Source: Artocarpus heterophyllus
Taxonomy: Eukaryota; Streptophyta; Magnoliopsida; Rosales; Moraceae
Assembly (NCBI GenBank): GCA_025403435.1
Contig: CM046330.1
Span: forward strand, 16,018,239-16,082,238
Reading direction: 5' to 3'
Length of the DNA stretch: 64,000 nt
Shown piece by piece: positions 22,801 through 35,500 of this stretch. How positions within the stretch are numbered: position 1 is the first letter of the stretch; each line of letters starts with the position of its first letter. Position numbers and translations under genes: made by a program. A model generated the notes under the pieces. That model did no database searches, was not told where the DNA came from, and saw only the letters and a list, made by a program, of their open reading frames with translations.

Positions 22801-24233
22801 AAGTTCAGGCGGTTTTATACCAATTCTACAGTACAACTATTTTTATTTTAGTTTTCCTTTATACACCATAGTTTTTTCCAAACAACAGTTCTTGTTTTAA
22901 ACCTTCACATTCCAAACGTCAGTTCAAAACTAACAGTTAAACCATACAATTTAGAACCTACAGTTCAAACCATTCAGTTCCAAACAAACCATTCCGAACC
23001 TGCGTATCAAACGAACCCTAGACAACTCTCAGGCAATTTTTTGGATTTATGCCCTCTTTAATAACCTGGTAGATTTATTTTGCTAATTGCTTTGCTAGCA
23101 TTCAAGGGGTTAATAAAACTCGTTTCAGGTTGCTGCAGGGCTTAATTTTACAGTGTTTCTCTCAAGAAAAGGCCATGTTTATACATGTGGAATGAACACG
23201 CATGGCCAACTTGGTCATGGTGACGCAGTAGATAGGCCAACACCCAAAATCATTGAACTGCTTGAGGGAGCTGGCTCAGTCGTTCAGATTTCTGCTGGTC
23301 CAAGCTACGTGTTAGCTGTAACAGACAATGGAGAAGTCTATTCTTTTGGGTCCGGTTCAAATTTCTGTCTTGGCCATGGGGAGCAGCAAGCTGAGTTCCA
23401 GCCACGTGTAATCCAGAAATTTAGGAGAAAGGGTATTCATGTGGTTCGTGTCTCTGCTGGTGATGAGCATGTGGTGGCCCTGGATTCTAGTGGATGCGTT
23501 AGTCTACTAACTCAAGATTAATGTTCTCATTGAATATGCTTAGCATGTATTAGAAAGACTTATAATGTCTGCTGCGGTTTTTGCAGGTGTATACTTGGGG
23601 AAAAGGCTACTGTGGTGCATTAGGCCATGGAGATGAGATTGACAAGACTACACCAGAACTCTTGAACAGCCTTAAGAGCGACCTTGCCGTGCAGGTGTGC
23701 TTTTCATCCATCATTTTTAGTTGTGATGAATTTTACTTTTGTATCCCTAGTTTTATGGCTATAGTATCCAAAATGGCTCCCCTCGTTTCTTAAATCGCCA
23801 ACTCCATTGTAGTTGAACTCTACGAAAACTTTTGCTGTTCGACAAATAATTTGTACCTAGAATCAACTTTTTTCTTGCTTTTACCTCATAGGTGTGCGCA
23901 CGAAAGAGGAAAACTTTTGTTCTCATCGATTCTGGGTCGGTATATGGTTTTGGTTGGATGGGTTTTGGTAGTCTTGGATTTCCAGACAGGGGAGCATCTG
24001 ATAAAGTTATGAGGCCTCGGATCCTTGATTGCTTAAGAGCTCACCATATTTCTCAAATCAGCACTGGGCTTTACCACACCGTTGCGGTCACCAACCGGGG
24101 ACAGATCTTTGGATTTGGAGATAATGAAAGGGCGCAGCTTGGGCACGACACTTTGAGAGGATGCCTTGAACCAAAAGAAATCTTCGTGCAAGAAATGGCT
24201 GATGATTTTGGTCTCCTTCAAGAAAGCGTGTGA
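19836..24233 (+). CDS. RCC1-repeat protein, complete six-exon gene
   Basis: Exons: 19836-20174, 20675-20884, 22004-22114, 23129-23497, 23587-23694 and 23892-24233. All borders are GT-AG and all introns are phase 0, giving 492 aa. The ATG at 19836 is chosen because it is the first in frame. Residues about 9-40 ([20 protein letters not shown]...) look like an F-box-type helix pair. From about residue 114 come seven RCC1 blades, each with a C/F/W-G-x-x-x-x-x-x-LGHG-type signature: [71 protein letters not shown] and [12 protein letters not shown]. Seven blades make a full beta-propeller. The family includes RCC1 and UVR8. This one resembles plant RCC1 proteins with an N-terminal F-box-like region; the tryptophans needed for UVR8 photoreception were not checked. 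Its partner is unknown. Confidence 0.92.
22657..23021. mobile_element. MITE in intron 3 of the RCC1 gene
   Basis: The left end, CCGTTTGTTGCTTAGGTTC, is answered by the inverted right end, GAACCTGCGTATCAAACG. The interior is non-coding and rich in AAACC/GGTTT words. Its size (about 365 bp) and ends (GTTTG...AGGTTC) suggest a hAT-like MITE; the target duplication is unclear. Confidence 0.6.
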
Positions 24234-24695
24234 ACCCTGGATCCTATTACCATTTCAATTCTGTAGGTCAATCTTTCGTGCTCCTCCAAAGTGAATGGCG
24301 TAAGATTTTTTTCTCCATTGGAACAAAACGTCATAAATAACTGCTGTGTTATCATCCCCGAAAACAAAATATTGTATTTCAGAAGTAATATGTAGTACGT
24401 GATAGTTTCTTTCATTTATACTTTAATGCTATGTTGCGGCTAATAAAATTTGGCAAGGCCAAAAACTGCTGCATGGTTCCATGTTGATATCTTTGCCGAT
24501 GTTAACGCTTAGCGATGTTGTTCTCTTGCCCCTCGACCCTTGTCCATCTCTTGTGTAAATTAGGTCTCTCTAGAAAAATCCTTTTTATCTCCATTGGGTT
24601 AAAAACCTACTGCTTACAAAACTATAGGTTTTAATATAGTATGTAGTGTATTTTTTAAAATGGGATACACTATTTTGTTAGTGGTGGGGTTGTAA
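24234..24695. other. 3' UTR and flank of the RCC1 gene
   Basis: Likely 3' UTR to about 24.45 kb. No other gene seen. Confidence 0.5.
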
Positions 24696-24703
24696 ACCTA
24701 TAG

Positions 24704-25274
24704 GTAGGGGCGGCAAAACAGGTTAGCGGGTCGGGTTCGTGTCGGGTTGGAGTTAATTTTTATAAAATTAGGTCGACACTAACCCGACCCGTGATACGAA
24801 CGGGTTGAGAATTCTCAACCCTAACACGGCCCGTTTTGACATGGGTTGACACGAACATGACCCGTGTCAACCCGTTTCTTATGCACAGTGTCAAAAAATA
24901 ACAACCCGTAACCCGATTATGACCCGCAACCCATCTCTAACCCGCTCACATTAATATATATAATATTAAAAAAAAATAAAATTACAAGATTTTCATACCA
25001 TTTCAACAAGAAGATGAGTGATAAGAGAGGTAGGGTTTGATATTTTAAGAGCTTATATTATATATGAAATAATATTAATTTTTTTAAAGTTAATTAATTA
25101 AATATGGGTCAGAAACGGGTCACTTTAGTGTCAGACGGGTTGACCTGAACATGATCTGTTTTTTGACAGGTCAGTTTCGGGTCGACACTAAAATAACCTG
25201 TGGTCAAATTTTTCAACACTAACCCGCAAAAAAACGTATCGTGTCGTCGTGTCGCAACTTGTATTGTCGGTCCT
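24704..25274. mobile_element. Non-autonomous hAT element with 8-bp target duplication
   Basis: A 571-bp element flanked by exact ACCTATAG duplications (24696-24703 and 25275-25282), the size typical of hAT. The ends are inverted (TAGGGGCGGCAAAAC against the reverse complement of GTATTGTCGGTCCT). The subterminal regions are packed with CGGGTC/GACCCG words, as expected for transposase-binding repeats. No transposase remains. Confidence 0.88.
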
Positions 25275-25282
25275 ACCTATAG

Positions 25283-26055
25283 AGATAAATAGAATTGGTT
25301 GTCCTCTATTGATAAGTGCTAACCATTTTGGACGTACAATAAAATGACCGGATTTGTCATGACCACTAATGTTATTAGTGACCGGAGTTATTGTTTTGGT
25401 AATATATTGTTTCTAATTAAAGAATAAACTATTATTGATGATCTTAATTTGTGTCCGATTTAAATTTCATCTTCTAGTCTCACAAGTTATTTTTTTTTAT
25501 CGTGATATACGCATCCTATTTCTCATCAAATTTAGCAACAAGTTATGCCTCTTCCACTTTCATTATATATATATATATACACACCTATTTTAGAAAAAAA
25601 TAATGGGTGCAAAAAAAAAAAAACAAAAAACAAAAAACCAAGAGAAGAGGAAGAAATGGAATACAATTAATATAGGAAAATTTTTAAATGGTCTTTTTTT
25701 AATGATATTTTTTTGGCTATAAGGAAGTTGCTTTATATAGAGACTAATGACCAAATCTTGAAAATGGTAAGTCTTGATGATCATAAAAACTGACAATAAC
25801 ATCTAAAAAAAATGGTAGTGTAAATTATACAATATCAACAAAAATGGTAGTGCAAATTATACACGAGGTATATAAGCAAAATACATTTTAATGACTGAGA
25901 TATGAGTTTTTTTAACGACGGTCTGTATTACTTTTTTTTTTTTTTCTCTTTTGAGGGGACTAAGTTACGCTTTTTAATGACTAAGATATTATGCCTTTTT
26001 AATGAACAATTTTTAACATTAGGGACTTTTTTATTTTTAAGGACTGTATTAAGTA
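25283..26055. other. AT-rich intergenic DNA
   Basis: No gene. A near-direct repeat of AAAATGGTAGTGTAAATTATAC occurs near 25810 and 25842; a diverged relative lies near 26.97 kb on the other side of the next element. The open frame on the minus strand at 25590-25802 is low-complexity. Confidence 0.4.
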
Positions 26056-26063
26056 GTTATAGC

Positions 26064-26909
26064 TAGGGTGAACAGCGAGCGGTTTGACGGTTTTTGGGCA
26101 GGTGTGGTGCGGTTTTTTTGGATAGCGAGTTGGCGATTAACCAACCCACAAACCGCCCACCACATGACGGGTGGTTTCGGTGTGCTTTTAGGTGGTTGCG
26201 GGCGGATTGAGGCGGTTTAGACCTATGCTATTGCCCAATGTAATTTTTTGGACCTTTTCTTTTAAAAAGTGAAGAAAATGTGTATAAAATATAAGATGAT
26301 AATATATAAAGCATTCCCAACAACAACCAAGTTTGATGCCTAAAGACTGACTATATTTAAAAATACAAATTAAGAAACATAATCATTCACTGCAACAAGA
26401 AACATCAACTACAGATGAGGTGATGAACAAAGTCAAGAGTTCATAAAGATTAAAGCCTATTCACTGGGTTTGAAAATAATAGAATGCTACAAATGAAATG
26501 ATGAATAAAGTCAAGTGTTCCTTTTTCTTTTTAGGGCCATTCTCTACTAACTTACTTGATTTGAATTTTGATCATTTCACAAAATAATAGAAGAATTTTC
26601 AGTTTCCAATATGTCAAGAGGCAGCCGAGCCCGTGCTTGGAGTATTGGATTATTCAATCATCTCTAAAATAAGAATAAAATAAAATAAATGATAAGTTTT
26701 TTTTAAAAAAAAATATATAGGTGGGCGGGTTCGAGTTGAACCCGCCCTCAAAAACTTAAAATCAAACCCGCCCACTTAAATATATTGGTGGGCGGGTTCA
26801 ACCCGTCCGCCAGTGGGTTACTAACGTAAACCTGCTTTTTTCGAGATGGACGGACGCGGACGTGAGCGCGGGCGGTTGGCGGGTGCGGGATGGTTTTTGT
26901 ACAGCCTTA
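26064..26909. mobile_element. hAT-like non-autonomous element, copy 1
   Basis: An 846-bp element. Its ends TAGGGTGAACAGC and TGTACAGCCTTA are imperfect inverted repeats, and it is flanked by 8-bp duplications GTTATAGC / ATTATAGC (one mismatch). The subterminal regions are rich in GGCGGGT/ACCCGCC words. It is homologous over nearly its whole length to the copy at 35.9 kb. Confidence 0.82.
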
Positions 26910-26917
26910 ATTATAGC

Positions 26918-27113
26918 CTATTGGAAATGACTTTTTATAATGACGTATGAATAGATCTTTATTAAAAACTGATAATGGCACTGAAAAATATTAGCGTATA
27001 AATTTTAAACCAGGTATATATAAATAAAATACATTTCAATGAATAAAAAATTTAATAATTAATAACATGTTCATGAGATTATCACGTTTTAACAACAACA
27101 AAATTTAATTACT

Positions 27114-27164
<51 letters not shown>

Positions 27165-29064
27165 TAAAAATAGACCATGCCATTACACAAATCTGTATGG
27201 TGGATTATCATTTTATATGTATATAAAAAGGGAAAAGAATGATGCTTATTGAATTCGAAATCTGTATGATGGAAAAGTTTAATGTGTGCTTCTAAAATGG
27301 AAATTAAGTATAATAGAATAATCAAATTAATTATATATTAAATTAAATGTTATTAGAGAATTAAAGTGGAAGGAAAAAAAAAGGATCTGTTTGATTTTTA
27401 TTTTTTATTTTTTGGCATCACATAAAGGATTTTGCATATAATGAATAGGGGCAAGGAAAAACATGTCGATGTTGCTGAGGTTATCAAGGTTTAGATTTAC
27501 AGATATTGTTCTAAATATTGTTGATGTCGACAAATTTTTGAGAAAAAAATGGATATCTTTAGAAAAACTTGTAATTTTTTTTACAACTTTTTACAATGCT
27601 AAAATAATTAATATTACTTAATTTTAACAAAGTTAATAACATTAATAATACAATTTTGGTCTAATACGATAGTTATATTGTTTACTACAAAAAGATACCT
27701 TCATTATATATATTGATTATGATTCTAATATTATGTTACATATTTATATAAACAAGGTACAATAATATAATAGAGTGGATAAAAAACTACAGCTAAACAT
27801 AATAAAGTACACACACAAACTTCAAGTGTTTTTAATAGCAAAAGAAGTTTCTAGCTAATTAGAAAGCATAACATAGGTTCCGATTTTGATCCAAATAATA
27901 CATCTACTCTGGATATTACCCTTGAATAGTTCTAGAAGTAATTGTTGATGTATAACATATATGTTTCTTGATCTCTTCTTATTGTTAACTTATAAATTGT
28001 ATATTGTTAATTTATGGAGTTGAAACTTAAGGCAACAAAATTCTCATCAGCATTACTCATTTTTGGTGAAGAACAATAATTGGGACTAATAGACAAAAAT
28101 AGTAAAAATATAGTACATATATAACATGATATAGGGCTTTGCATAAGAGTCACAAACTATTTATAGTAAAATTATTCAAAGACTAAATATGTCTTAATAA
28201 ATACTTTTTTATTGTTTTTAGGTTAAAATATTAGTAACATTTTATTGAAAAAATAATTAAAAGTAAAAGTCCTACAAAATTGATTTATGTGTAAAAAAAG
28301 AAAAGTTTTCCAACCTTTTAGAATATTTTGTGAAAATTTCCGAAAACATCTTAGATTTTCATGGATATTCATCAATATTCTGAATATTGTGGCTATTTTA
28401 CAAACATCTTAGAAGAAAAGTCCTTCCCCCATATCTATGTCATGACTTCAAAATATTGATTTTATCGTAGAAATATCGACGATGTCGTAGATACTTTTTT
28501 CCTTAAATAAGGTAAATATGACATGAAGGAAAATAATTAATGATGGATTTGACCACTATTGAATTTCTTTTGCGACTAGGCCATATAGTTTTATACAGTA
28601 TCTAAATTGGCTAACATGTATAATTTTTACATATAAGGGGATAAAAAGGAAACTGTAATGAATAGGCCAACTAATCAAACATTTAAAAATAAACAACTTA
28701 CCTATTAAAACTTAGTAATTAATAACCTAAATTTAATATAAAACTTTCTGGTTTCCTCTTTTACCTTTTTTTCTGTCTATTTCTCTCCTCCCTCCCTCTC
28801 TCCTCTGCTACCGCGCCAGGTCCACGTGCCACTGTATGTATTCACCTCTGATGACACCACCTACTTGTAGGAATCAACGTGCAAAGATCTTCAAGACCTT
28901 GTCACCATCGCAACAAATCTCAAGCGTTATCCTCACCGTGCATGCTGCCTAAAGACATTGATTCTTTCTCCATTATGCATCACGTCCGTTTCTTCTCTGT
29001 CGAATCCACTGCCATTGTTTGATTTAGTGAGTAACAAACCGCCTCTCCTCTTTCTCCATGGCCA
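26918..29064. other. AT-rich intergenic DNA
   Basis: No gene recognised. Contains an (AT)n microsatellite at about 27117-27162. Around 28.75-29.06 kb the base composition becomes mixed and pyrimidine-rich, without a clear open frame. Confidence 0.4.
27117..27162. repeat. (AT)n microsatellite
   Basis: About 46 bases of uninterrupted alternating AT. Confidence 0.95.
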
Positions 29065-31574
29065 CGTGAAATATCCAATTTTAATTAATCATAATTAGTA
29101 TGCAAAATTAGTAAATTAGTGTGCCTAATTAAAATTTTCTCTAATTAATCATTTTGAGATTTTTTTTATTTATCTTAATTATTTGCATTTTTATTTATCA
29201 TGTTTACCTTATTTTTTTATAGCAATTATTGAATTGTTTTAAAATGAATTTTGGGCATATCATTTTATTTTCAAAAATTAGTTTTAATTATATAAAAACA
29301 TATCCTTTAGTTCATTTATAAAATAATATATTAATAAATAATCAATCCACATATTTTGCTTAATCCTTTTACCCCTTAGCTTTGCCAAGTTTCCAAAAAC
29401 AATCCCACCAAATGCACTTTTTAATTTTCATGTGGAGTTTAGACTTGGAACTCTATACCACCAGCTCCCAAGTTTGGAAAGGAGACAGCCTACTGTTTCC
29501 AGCTAAAAGCTACCCATGTTCACTCTCTTTTTGAAGTCAGATTCCCCACAACATTAGAGAAACATTCATCTCGTCCTCTCTCCTTTCATGTCTCACTCTT
29601 TCTTTCTCTCTTCCATTTCTATTTCAAGTACTCAAAAACAAGTCTCCATTTCCAAAGCCAAACAAAAGCATTTTGAAGCCACCAAATTAGTACAAAGTCA
29701 TTCAATTTGAGGTTAGAAATGTTTATAGTGATTTAAACTCACATCATGAAGTTTTTGTCTCTGATTTTATGTTTAAATTCATGTTTATATGTCTGCGTAT
29801 TGTTTTCCATTTGAACAATTTTGATTTGAACATGTTTGTCAAAAATCTAAGCATGTATGTATGATCTGAGGTTAGATAAGTATAAAGCATATTTGAAATA
29901 AGTGATTAAGTGTTTTCGAACTGGAGCATAGCATCACAATTAGGTTAGAAAAGGTTGAATATGATTTTCATGTTTATTCCTTTATTTTCAGAATAAATAT
30001 GAAAAATGCAAAAATAATAATGAAACTAAGTTGCGTGTGTATGAGAATGAGATTATGTGATTCATACAATGTTTTTGGGCCTTTAAAACATGTTTTAAAA
30101 GCATTAGAACTGGTTTGGAAAGGTTTAAACTTGATTTAAGTTCGGAAGCTCAAAATAGAGTACTTTTAGCTGGGACGTCACGACTGACTGCAGTCAGTAT
30201 AATGCAGTCAACCCCCCCACCCCGAGACATGTTTTCGACCGTAGATAGTATGCCTCAATTGATTACATTGCACTAGAATGCCCAGTTTTGGGCCACCTAA
30301 AACCCTTTTGTTTCAAATTGAATTCTAAGTGTGTTTTTACTTGTTTTACTAATCAAGAAACATTGTTGATGTGTTTTAAAGTATATTTAATTATTAAGTA
30401 AATAAATGAAGTATTATAATTAGGAAAGGCATACTAAGGAACCATAAAATCACATACTAATGTAATATGTCTAAGTTTTGACATTAATGAATTGAGTCTA
30501 TACTTAAGGTTGCTTGTTGTCCCTTGGAGCTAACATTTAGTGAGACAGGATTGTAGAGTAGATGTGATCAGTGTTAGAGATCGAGGTAGGACTCTAGACC
30601 CCCTTTCTTTGATTGCCATTATTTTAAATAGTGTTTTGGCTACATCTCATATTCTTAAAATGCTTTTAAGAATTGAATAGTACATAAATATTTCCAAATG
30701 TTTTGAATATGTGCATATAGAGTAAATGATAATAAATGTTTATTGAAATCTCAGTATTAGTATACCAAGTGAAATAAAAAGATTAATTGGTTTTCAAACA
30801 CCAAGCGGTCTAAGATCCCCGTTTCGTTGAGTTTTAAGTACATAATGCCATATAGAGATCAGGTCGTGCAGAGGGCGACCTTAGGGGCAAGTTTTGAAAC
30901 CCGGTCTAGTCCACTACGGTGAGGATTATATTAGGTTTTGCACATAGTAAATATTAAATGTATGATTTGAGCTAAATTTCATGACATGAACAATAAGCAT
31001 AAGACTTATTTAATTATTTATTGTTCCTTTGAATTTTACTTGAATTAATTATTTTACTTTATAAATAATGTTTTAGAATTCAAGTCCTATTGAGCCTTTT
31101 GTTCATGATGACCACAGTTTTAATTTTCCCCCTCCAGGTGGATCACAATATGTAGCTAAGTAGATGGCTATTGTTTTTACTCGTGGAGTCCGTAAGTCAT
31201 TTAGTTATCTATTTTGTCAAGGCATGTAATAATGAGACTTTGATCATGCTCTTTGATTATGCTTTATTGGACTGTGGTTTGATTGTATTTCTTTTATGTC
31301 TATAGTATGTCTGCATCGTTGTGGGGTCCGATGGGACCCAAACAACATTTGGTGGATTTTAAGTTTTAAATTAATTATGAGGTTGATTAAGTAATTTTCC
31401 TTTTGCCATGTTTTAATATTAGTGTCATTTTATTTAAGTTCAAATTGTCATATTTTTGAATTTATTAAAAATATTTTCAAAAGTATAAGGAAAATTTTCA
31501 GTGTTTATAATTAATCTTAAATATTTATTTTAATCAAACAGCCATGTCATTACCCTACTTTGGGTGTGTGATAC
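29065..31574 (+). mobile_element. LTR-like copy related to the 41.5-kb solo LTR
   Basis: Shares ordered blocks with the LTR at 41.5-43.7 kb: TTAGTGTGCC near the start, ATCGAGGTAGGACT (30582; 42789 in the other), GTCGTGCAG...CCACTACGGTG (30864-30921; 43026-43083) and TTTTCCCCC...AGGTGGAT near the end. The boundaries are approximate and the ends decayed (GTGAAATATCC ... GGGTGTGTGATA), with no target duplication. A 17-bp direct repeat CTCTTTCTCCATGGCCA flanks it at 29048-29064 and 31601-31617. Confidence 0.65.
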
Positions 31575-33834
31575 CGCAAAACTGTCTTTGCCATTTCCCT
31601 CTCTTTCTCCATGGCCATAAAGTCTGCTTCCACACTAACTTAAAGTTTGAGCATGAGGTGTGAATCTATAGTGAGCCAAGGTCGTGACGGTGCCAGCCAA
31701 TGGGTTGAGGTCACGATAACACTGGCCAAATAATAGCACCAGTGCAATAGTTTGAGGAGAAAGAGAATATGAGGAGAGAGAAAGGGGAAGAAAGAGAGGA
31801 GAAGAGAGAATATAATTGGTGTTTCTGTTGAGGAGGAGGTATTTTTTTGGTTTTTTGATGAATGAAAATTCAAAATTTCATCAAAATGTGTTACTTACTA
31901 AAGTTTCTAAAATTTTAGCCTTTTAATTTTTATTCACCATTTTGTTTGGCCTAGTAGCCGCATTGTTGTGGAGATCCTACTACTACTCTGGGCTTTTAAC
32001 TAGTGGACCAATTTTCTTGGGTTTTTTTTCATAAATGCCATAAAATCAAAGCTTGGATTGATTTATACCATGATAAAAAAATATTTGCAAAACTATGTCA
32101 CAGTCATGTCGTCACACTATATTTGGAATTCCATGATAGGTATCTATGGTGAATACCAGTATCTAGTTGTAATACCATATGGTATTTAACCCTAATACTC
32201 GTACTTTGCATGACACTGGTCAGTATTTGCCTTGATACCAGCCGGTGTCTACTGTTAGTAGCAGCATACTAAAAAATTACAAAAATATAAAACAAAAGGA
32301 ATCACAAAATAAAAAAAATCCCATAAACAAAACAAAACTAGAAAATTATTAAAAAAATAATCATGAAACAAAAAGGTTGTGAAATATGGAGACTTGCACA
32401 CAGAGGAGATATTCATCGGCATCAGATCAAATCAACAGACCCTATTGTAAGAACTTAGATCTGTCCGCCATGGCCGAAGCTCAAACAGTGGCTTGACAAA
32501 CATAGATCTGGATGGTGTTCAACGTGATGCCATAACAGACTCTACCATAGTGGTCTTGATTGAGGCAGCTCCTTCCTTCCCCTCTATCTCTCTTTGTAGA
32601 TTCCTACGATAATGCTTAGGTCTTTGCAGCTTCGCGATCGTCTTTGGCACAATCTCGACGCTCCTCCATTCAAAGTCTGGAGCAACACCAGCCACTACGT
32701 AAGCTCGATCGGCTTCGGTGTGATCTCGATGCTTCTCGTTTAAGAAACGTTAATACTTTTTCTTCGTTTGGAGGTCGACAAACTAGTCGGCGAGGACATC
32801 TAAAATCTCCAGAGGTGGTGTGGACGAACATGGCTGGATTAGTTTTTGGTCAATTTTTGCAATTTCTTTGTGCTTTCTAGTTGAAATCTTAATTAATTTT
32901 AGATTTGTAATTTTGTTTTTTTTTTGTTTTTGTTTTTGTTATTTTATTTTATTTTATCTCATTTTGTGGTTAAGCTTTTGAACTTAGTCTAATCAAGTGC
33001 TTGTGTTTTTAAATGACATGGCATAAAGTGCAAAACTTTTTAAGGGAGTAGTGGATCTTAATCCACCTCAAAAACTCGTGGCACCTATTATAATTAAATC
33101 AATTTTCTTGAAACATTTGAATCTATTTCTATGCCTTTTCATAAACCTTTTTATTACGGTGTTCTCTCTCAAGATTTTAAATTTTGTTCAAATTAATAAA
33201 CCAAATTATACTTGGTTTCGCATGGAACACGAGCAACTCAATGGTGATGTTTTGTTATGGATTTTTCTTTTTCTTCTTTCTATTTTTTTTCCCCCTGAAG
33301 CACCCTTCCTCCCTATTGTTTTTTGTATGTTGGCTTGTTGAAACAAATATTTGTGTGTTTGAAATTGTCAAATCCTACACACACTAATACTGCTTGCAAA
33401 TTTGTGCAAACCGGAAAGAGAGGTTTCAAGGGACGAGGAGTAAACGATTTCAATATCTCTTTGAAAAAAAAAAAAAAAAACATTCTTTTTTCAACATCAT
33501 GACAATGATACGACCCATGTAATGACTTTAACTCATATCAATGCCTCGTTCCACATCTATAGATCACTTCACTTACTCCCTCTTATTAATCGTGCTTTAC
33601 ACCCGTGAAACACTCACTTGCTCCTTCTTTTGGCTCTGTTTACTTGATAATTTAATTAACATTTTCCTTGCATGCCATTTACGAGAACCAATTTTAATTC
33701 TTTTCTTAATATAAAGTAAAATAAAATAAAAAGTTAGCTATAGTAACAGAAGCATTTCAATTGACGATTAGCATGCAGAAGTTGGCCTGAAGGGTTGGTT
33801 TTAGAGAAATCCCATTAGGGGACCCCGCGGGTGA
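31575..33834. other. Unclassified non-coding DNA
   Basis: No gene I can name. Short frames at 32644-32880 (plus) and 31640-31873 (minus) have no recognisable domain. Words such as GGTATTTAACCC/ATACCAG near 32.1-32.25 kb hint at old repeat sequence. Confidence 0.35.
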
Positions 33835-33898
33835 AATGATGTCCAATCACTTTTATTATTATTATTATTATTATTATTAAAAGTGATTGGATATCATT
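33835..33898. repeat. Hairpin with a (TTA)n loop
   Basis: Arms AATGATGTCCAATCACTTTT and AAAAGTGATTGGATATCATT pair with one mismatch around a run of TTA repeats. Confidence 0.85.
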
Positions 33899-34930
33899 AT
33901 TATTATTACTTCTTGCTTATGATTTTTAAAGAATTAGGTGTACTTTTGGTCCGTTCATGCGTGCGCAATTTTTCACATGAGAACTGCAGATGCTTGAGAA
34001 AAACATCCCTTCCCCTTGCAGAGAGTAAAGAAAGATTAAACTCCATTTGATGTTTTAGGTTTTTCCGATATATATAGGTGAGTAAGGGATTCAGATCACT
34101 AGCTCAAATGATGTTTAACTAATCATTATTTTTTTTTGTATTTTTATTTTAATTACTTAAATAATTGAGCGATTAAAAAGAATTTCAAATTTTTTAAATA
34201 ACATGTTATGATGGTTGATAGGCATTATTTAAGACATCAAAGCCTCGAAACAAGACGTGCATGAATAAGTAGGCCTAAGGGATTTAATAGGCCAGGATTC
34301 CCAAAATGGAACGGCAGGAAATGCATTCACACATATGCCTGTAAAATACAACACTTTCCCACACAATTAAGGGCCACAAATTTAAATAAAAGACCCGAAT
34401 CCTTTTATGGTCTTTATTATTACCACTTCTGTTTCATGTTCTTTTTGGAAACTGAATTCAACTTGACTAAAAAATTGGTGACTTGATTTTGACAAAGTAC
34501 ATGTTACTTTTCCTTGATTTGTAATCTAAACTTGGCGCAGCATAGACAACTCTTCTGTTTGTTTTTATTCTTATTGCAACATCTACCTAATTATTATGCG
34601 GCAAGAGCTCATTTCCGGTGCACGGCCGTCCGCTTGGCCTATGAAGCAGCTTTATAACATACGGAGTTGCAGAACTCAGGGACGTGCCATGCAAAGTGAA
34701 GGTGTGTCAGATTCCTTACCTAGTTGAGTGATACTTGGCGGGCAACGAAGTACGTTGGCAAGAGTTTGGTTGGAGACAGAAGAGCATGTAAGGGAATAAG
34801 CAAATATAATATGGGCTTGAAATGCTTTGTAGTGATTTTGGTGGCTAGGAAAATAGGCTGTCAGGCTTCCAAAAAAATGTAAAAGCATGAACGGCATCGA
34901 GTGTGTCAGTTTATGCACAATCCTCTAGAG
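33899..34930. other. Intergenic DNA, no gene recognised
   Basis: A minus-strand open frame at 34676-34918 (80 codons) has no family I recognise and is left unassigned. Confidence 0.4.
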
Positions 34931-34931
34931 T

Positions 34932-35500
34932 CTCATTAGAAAGCAGTTAAACGTATTCTGAGATACTTAGCGGGCACTCTTGACTATTGACTTCATCTGA
35001 GACGTGCCTCCAGTTCAGATCTTAGCCTCGTAGGATTTTGTGATGCTGATTGGGCCTCAAACTTAGATGACAGGAAGTCTAGTTCAGGATTTTGCATCTA
35101 TTTGAGTCCAAATTTGATTTCTTGGGCTTCAAAGAAACAACAGAGTCTCTAGATCCTCTACAGAAGTTGAGTTTTGTAGCTTGCCTAGTCTAATGGGAAA
35201 ACTCTCATGGCTTAAGTCATTGCTGTTTGAATTACAGTTTCCAGTTGCTCAAGCACCAGCGATTTGATGAGACAATCTTTGCACAGTACTAATTTCAGCT
35301 AATCTAGTACTACATACTAGAACAAAGCATCTTGAGCTTGATTTGTACTTTGTAAGAGAGCAAGTACTTAACAAAGAAGTAGAAGTAAGACATGTTCCAG
35401 CTATAGATCAGATAGCTGATGTCTTGACCAAAGCAAATTCAAGCAAGAGAAGTTTTTCAACCTTGAGTTTGAGGGGCTGTCAAGGGAAAGGGTTTAGCTC
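34932..35500 (+). pseudogene. Copia RNase H remnant with 3' end
   Basis: Reads, with stops, AVKRILRYLAGT, then FCDADWASNLDDRKSSSGFC, then LISWASKKQQ, and finally EVRHVPAIDQIADVLTKA. These are the ordered landmarks of the Copia RNase H and its C-terminal tail. A purine tract (TTTGAGGGG, about 35467) follows. Upstream domains are absent, so this is a 3' fragment. Confidence 0.85.
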
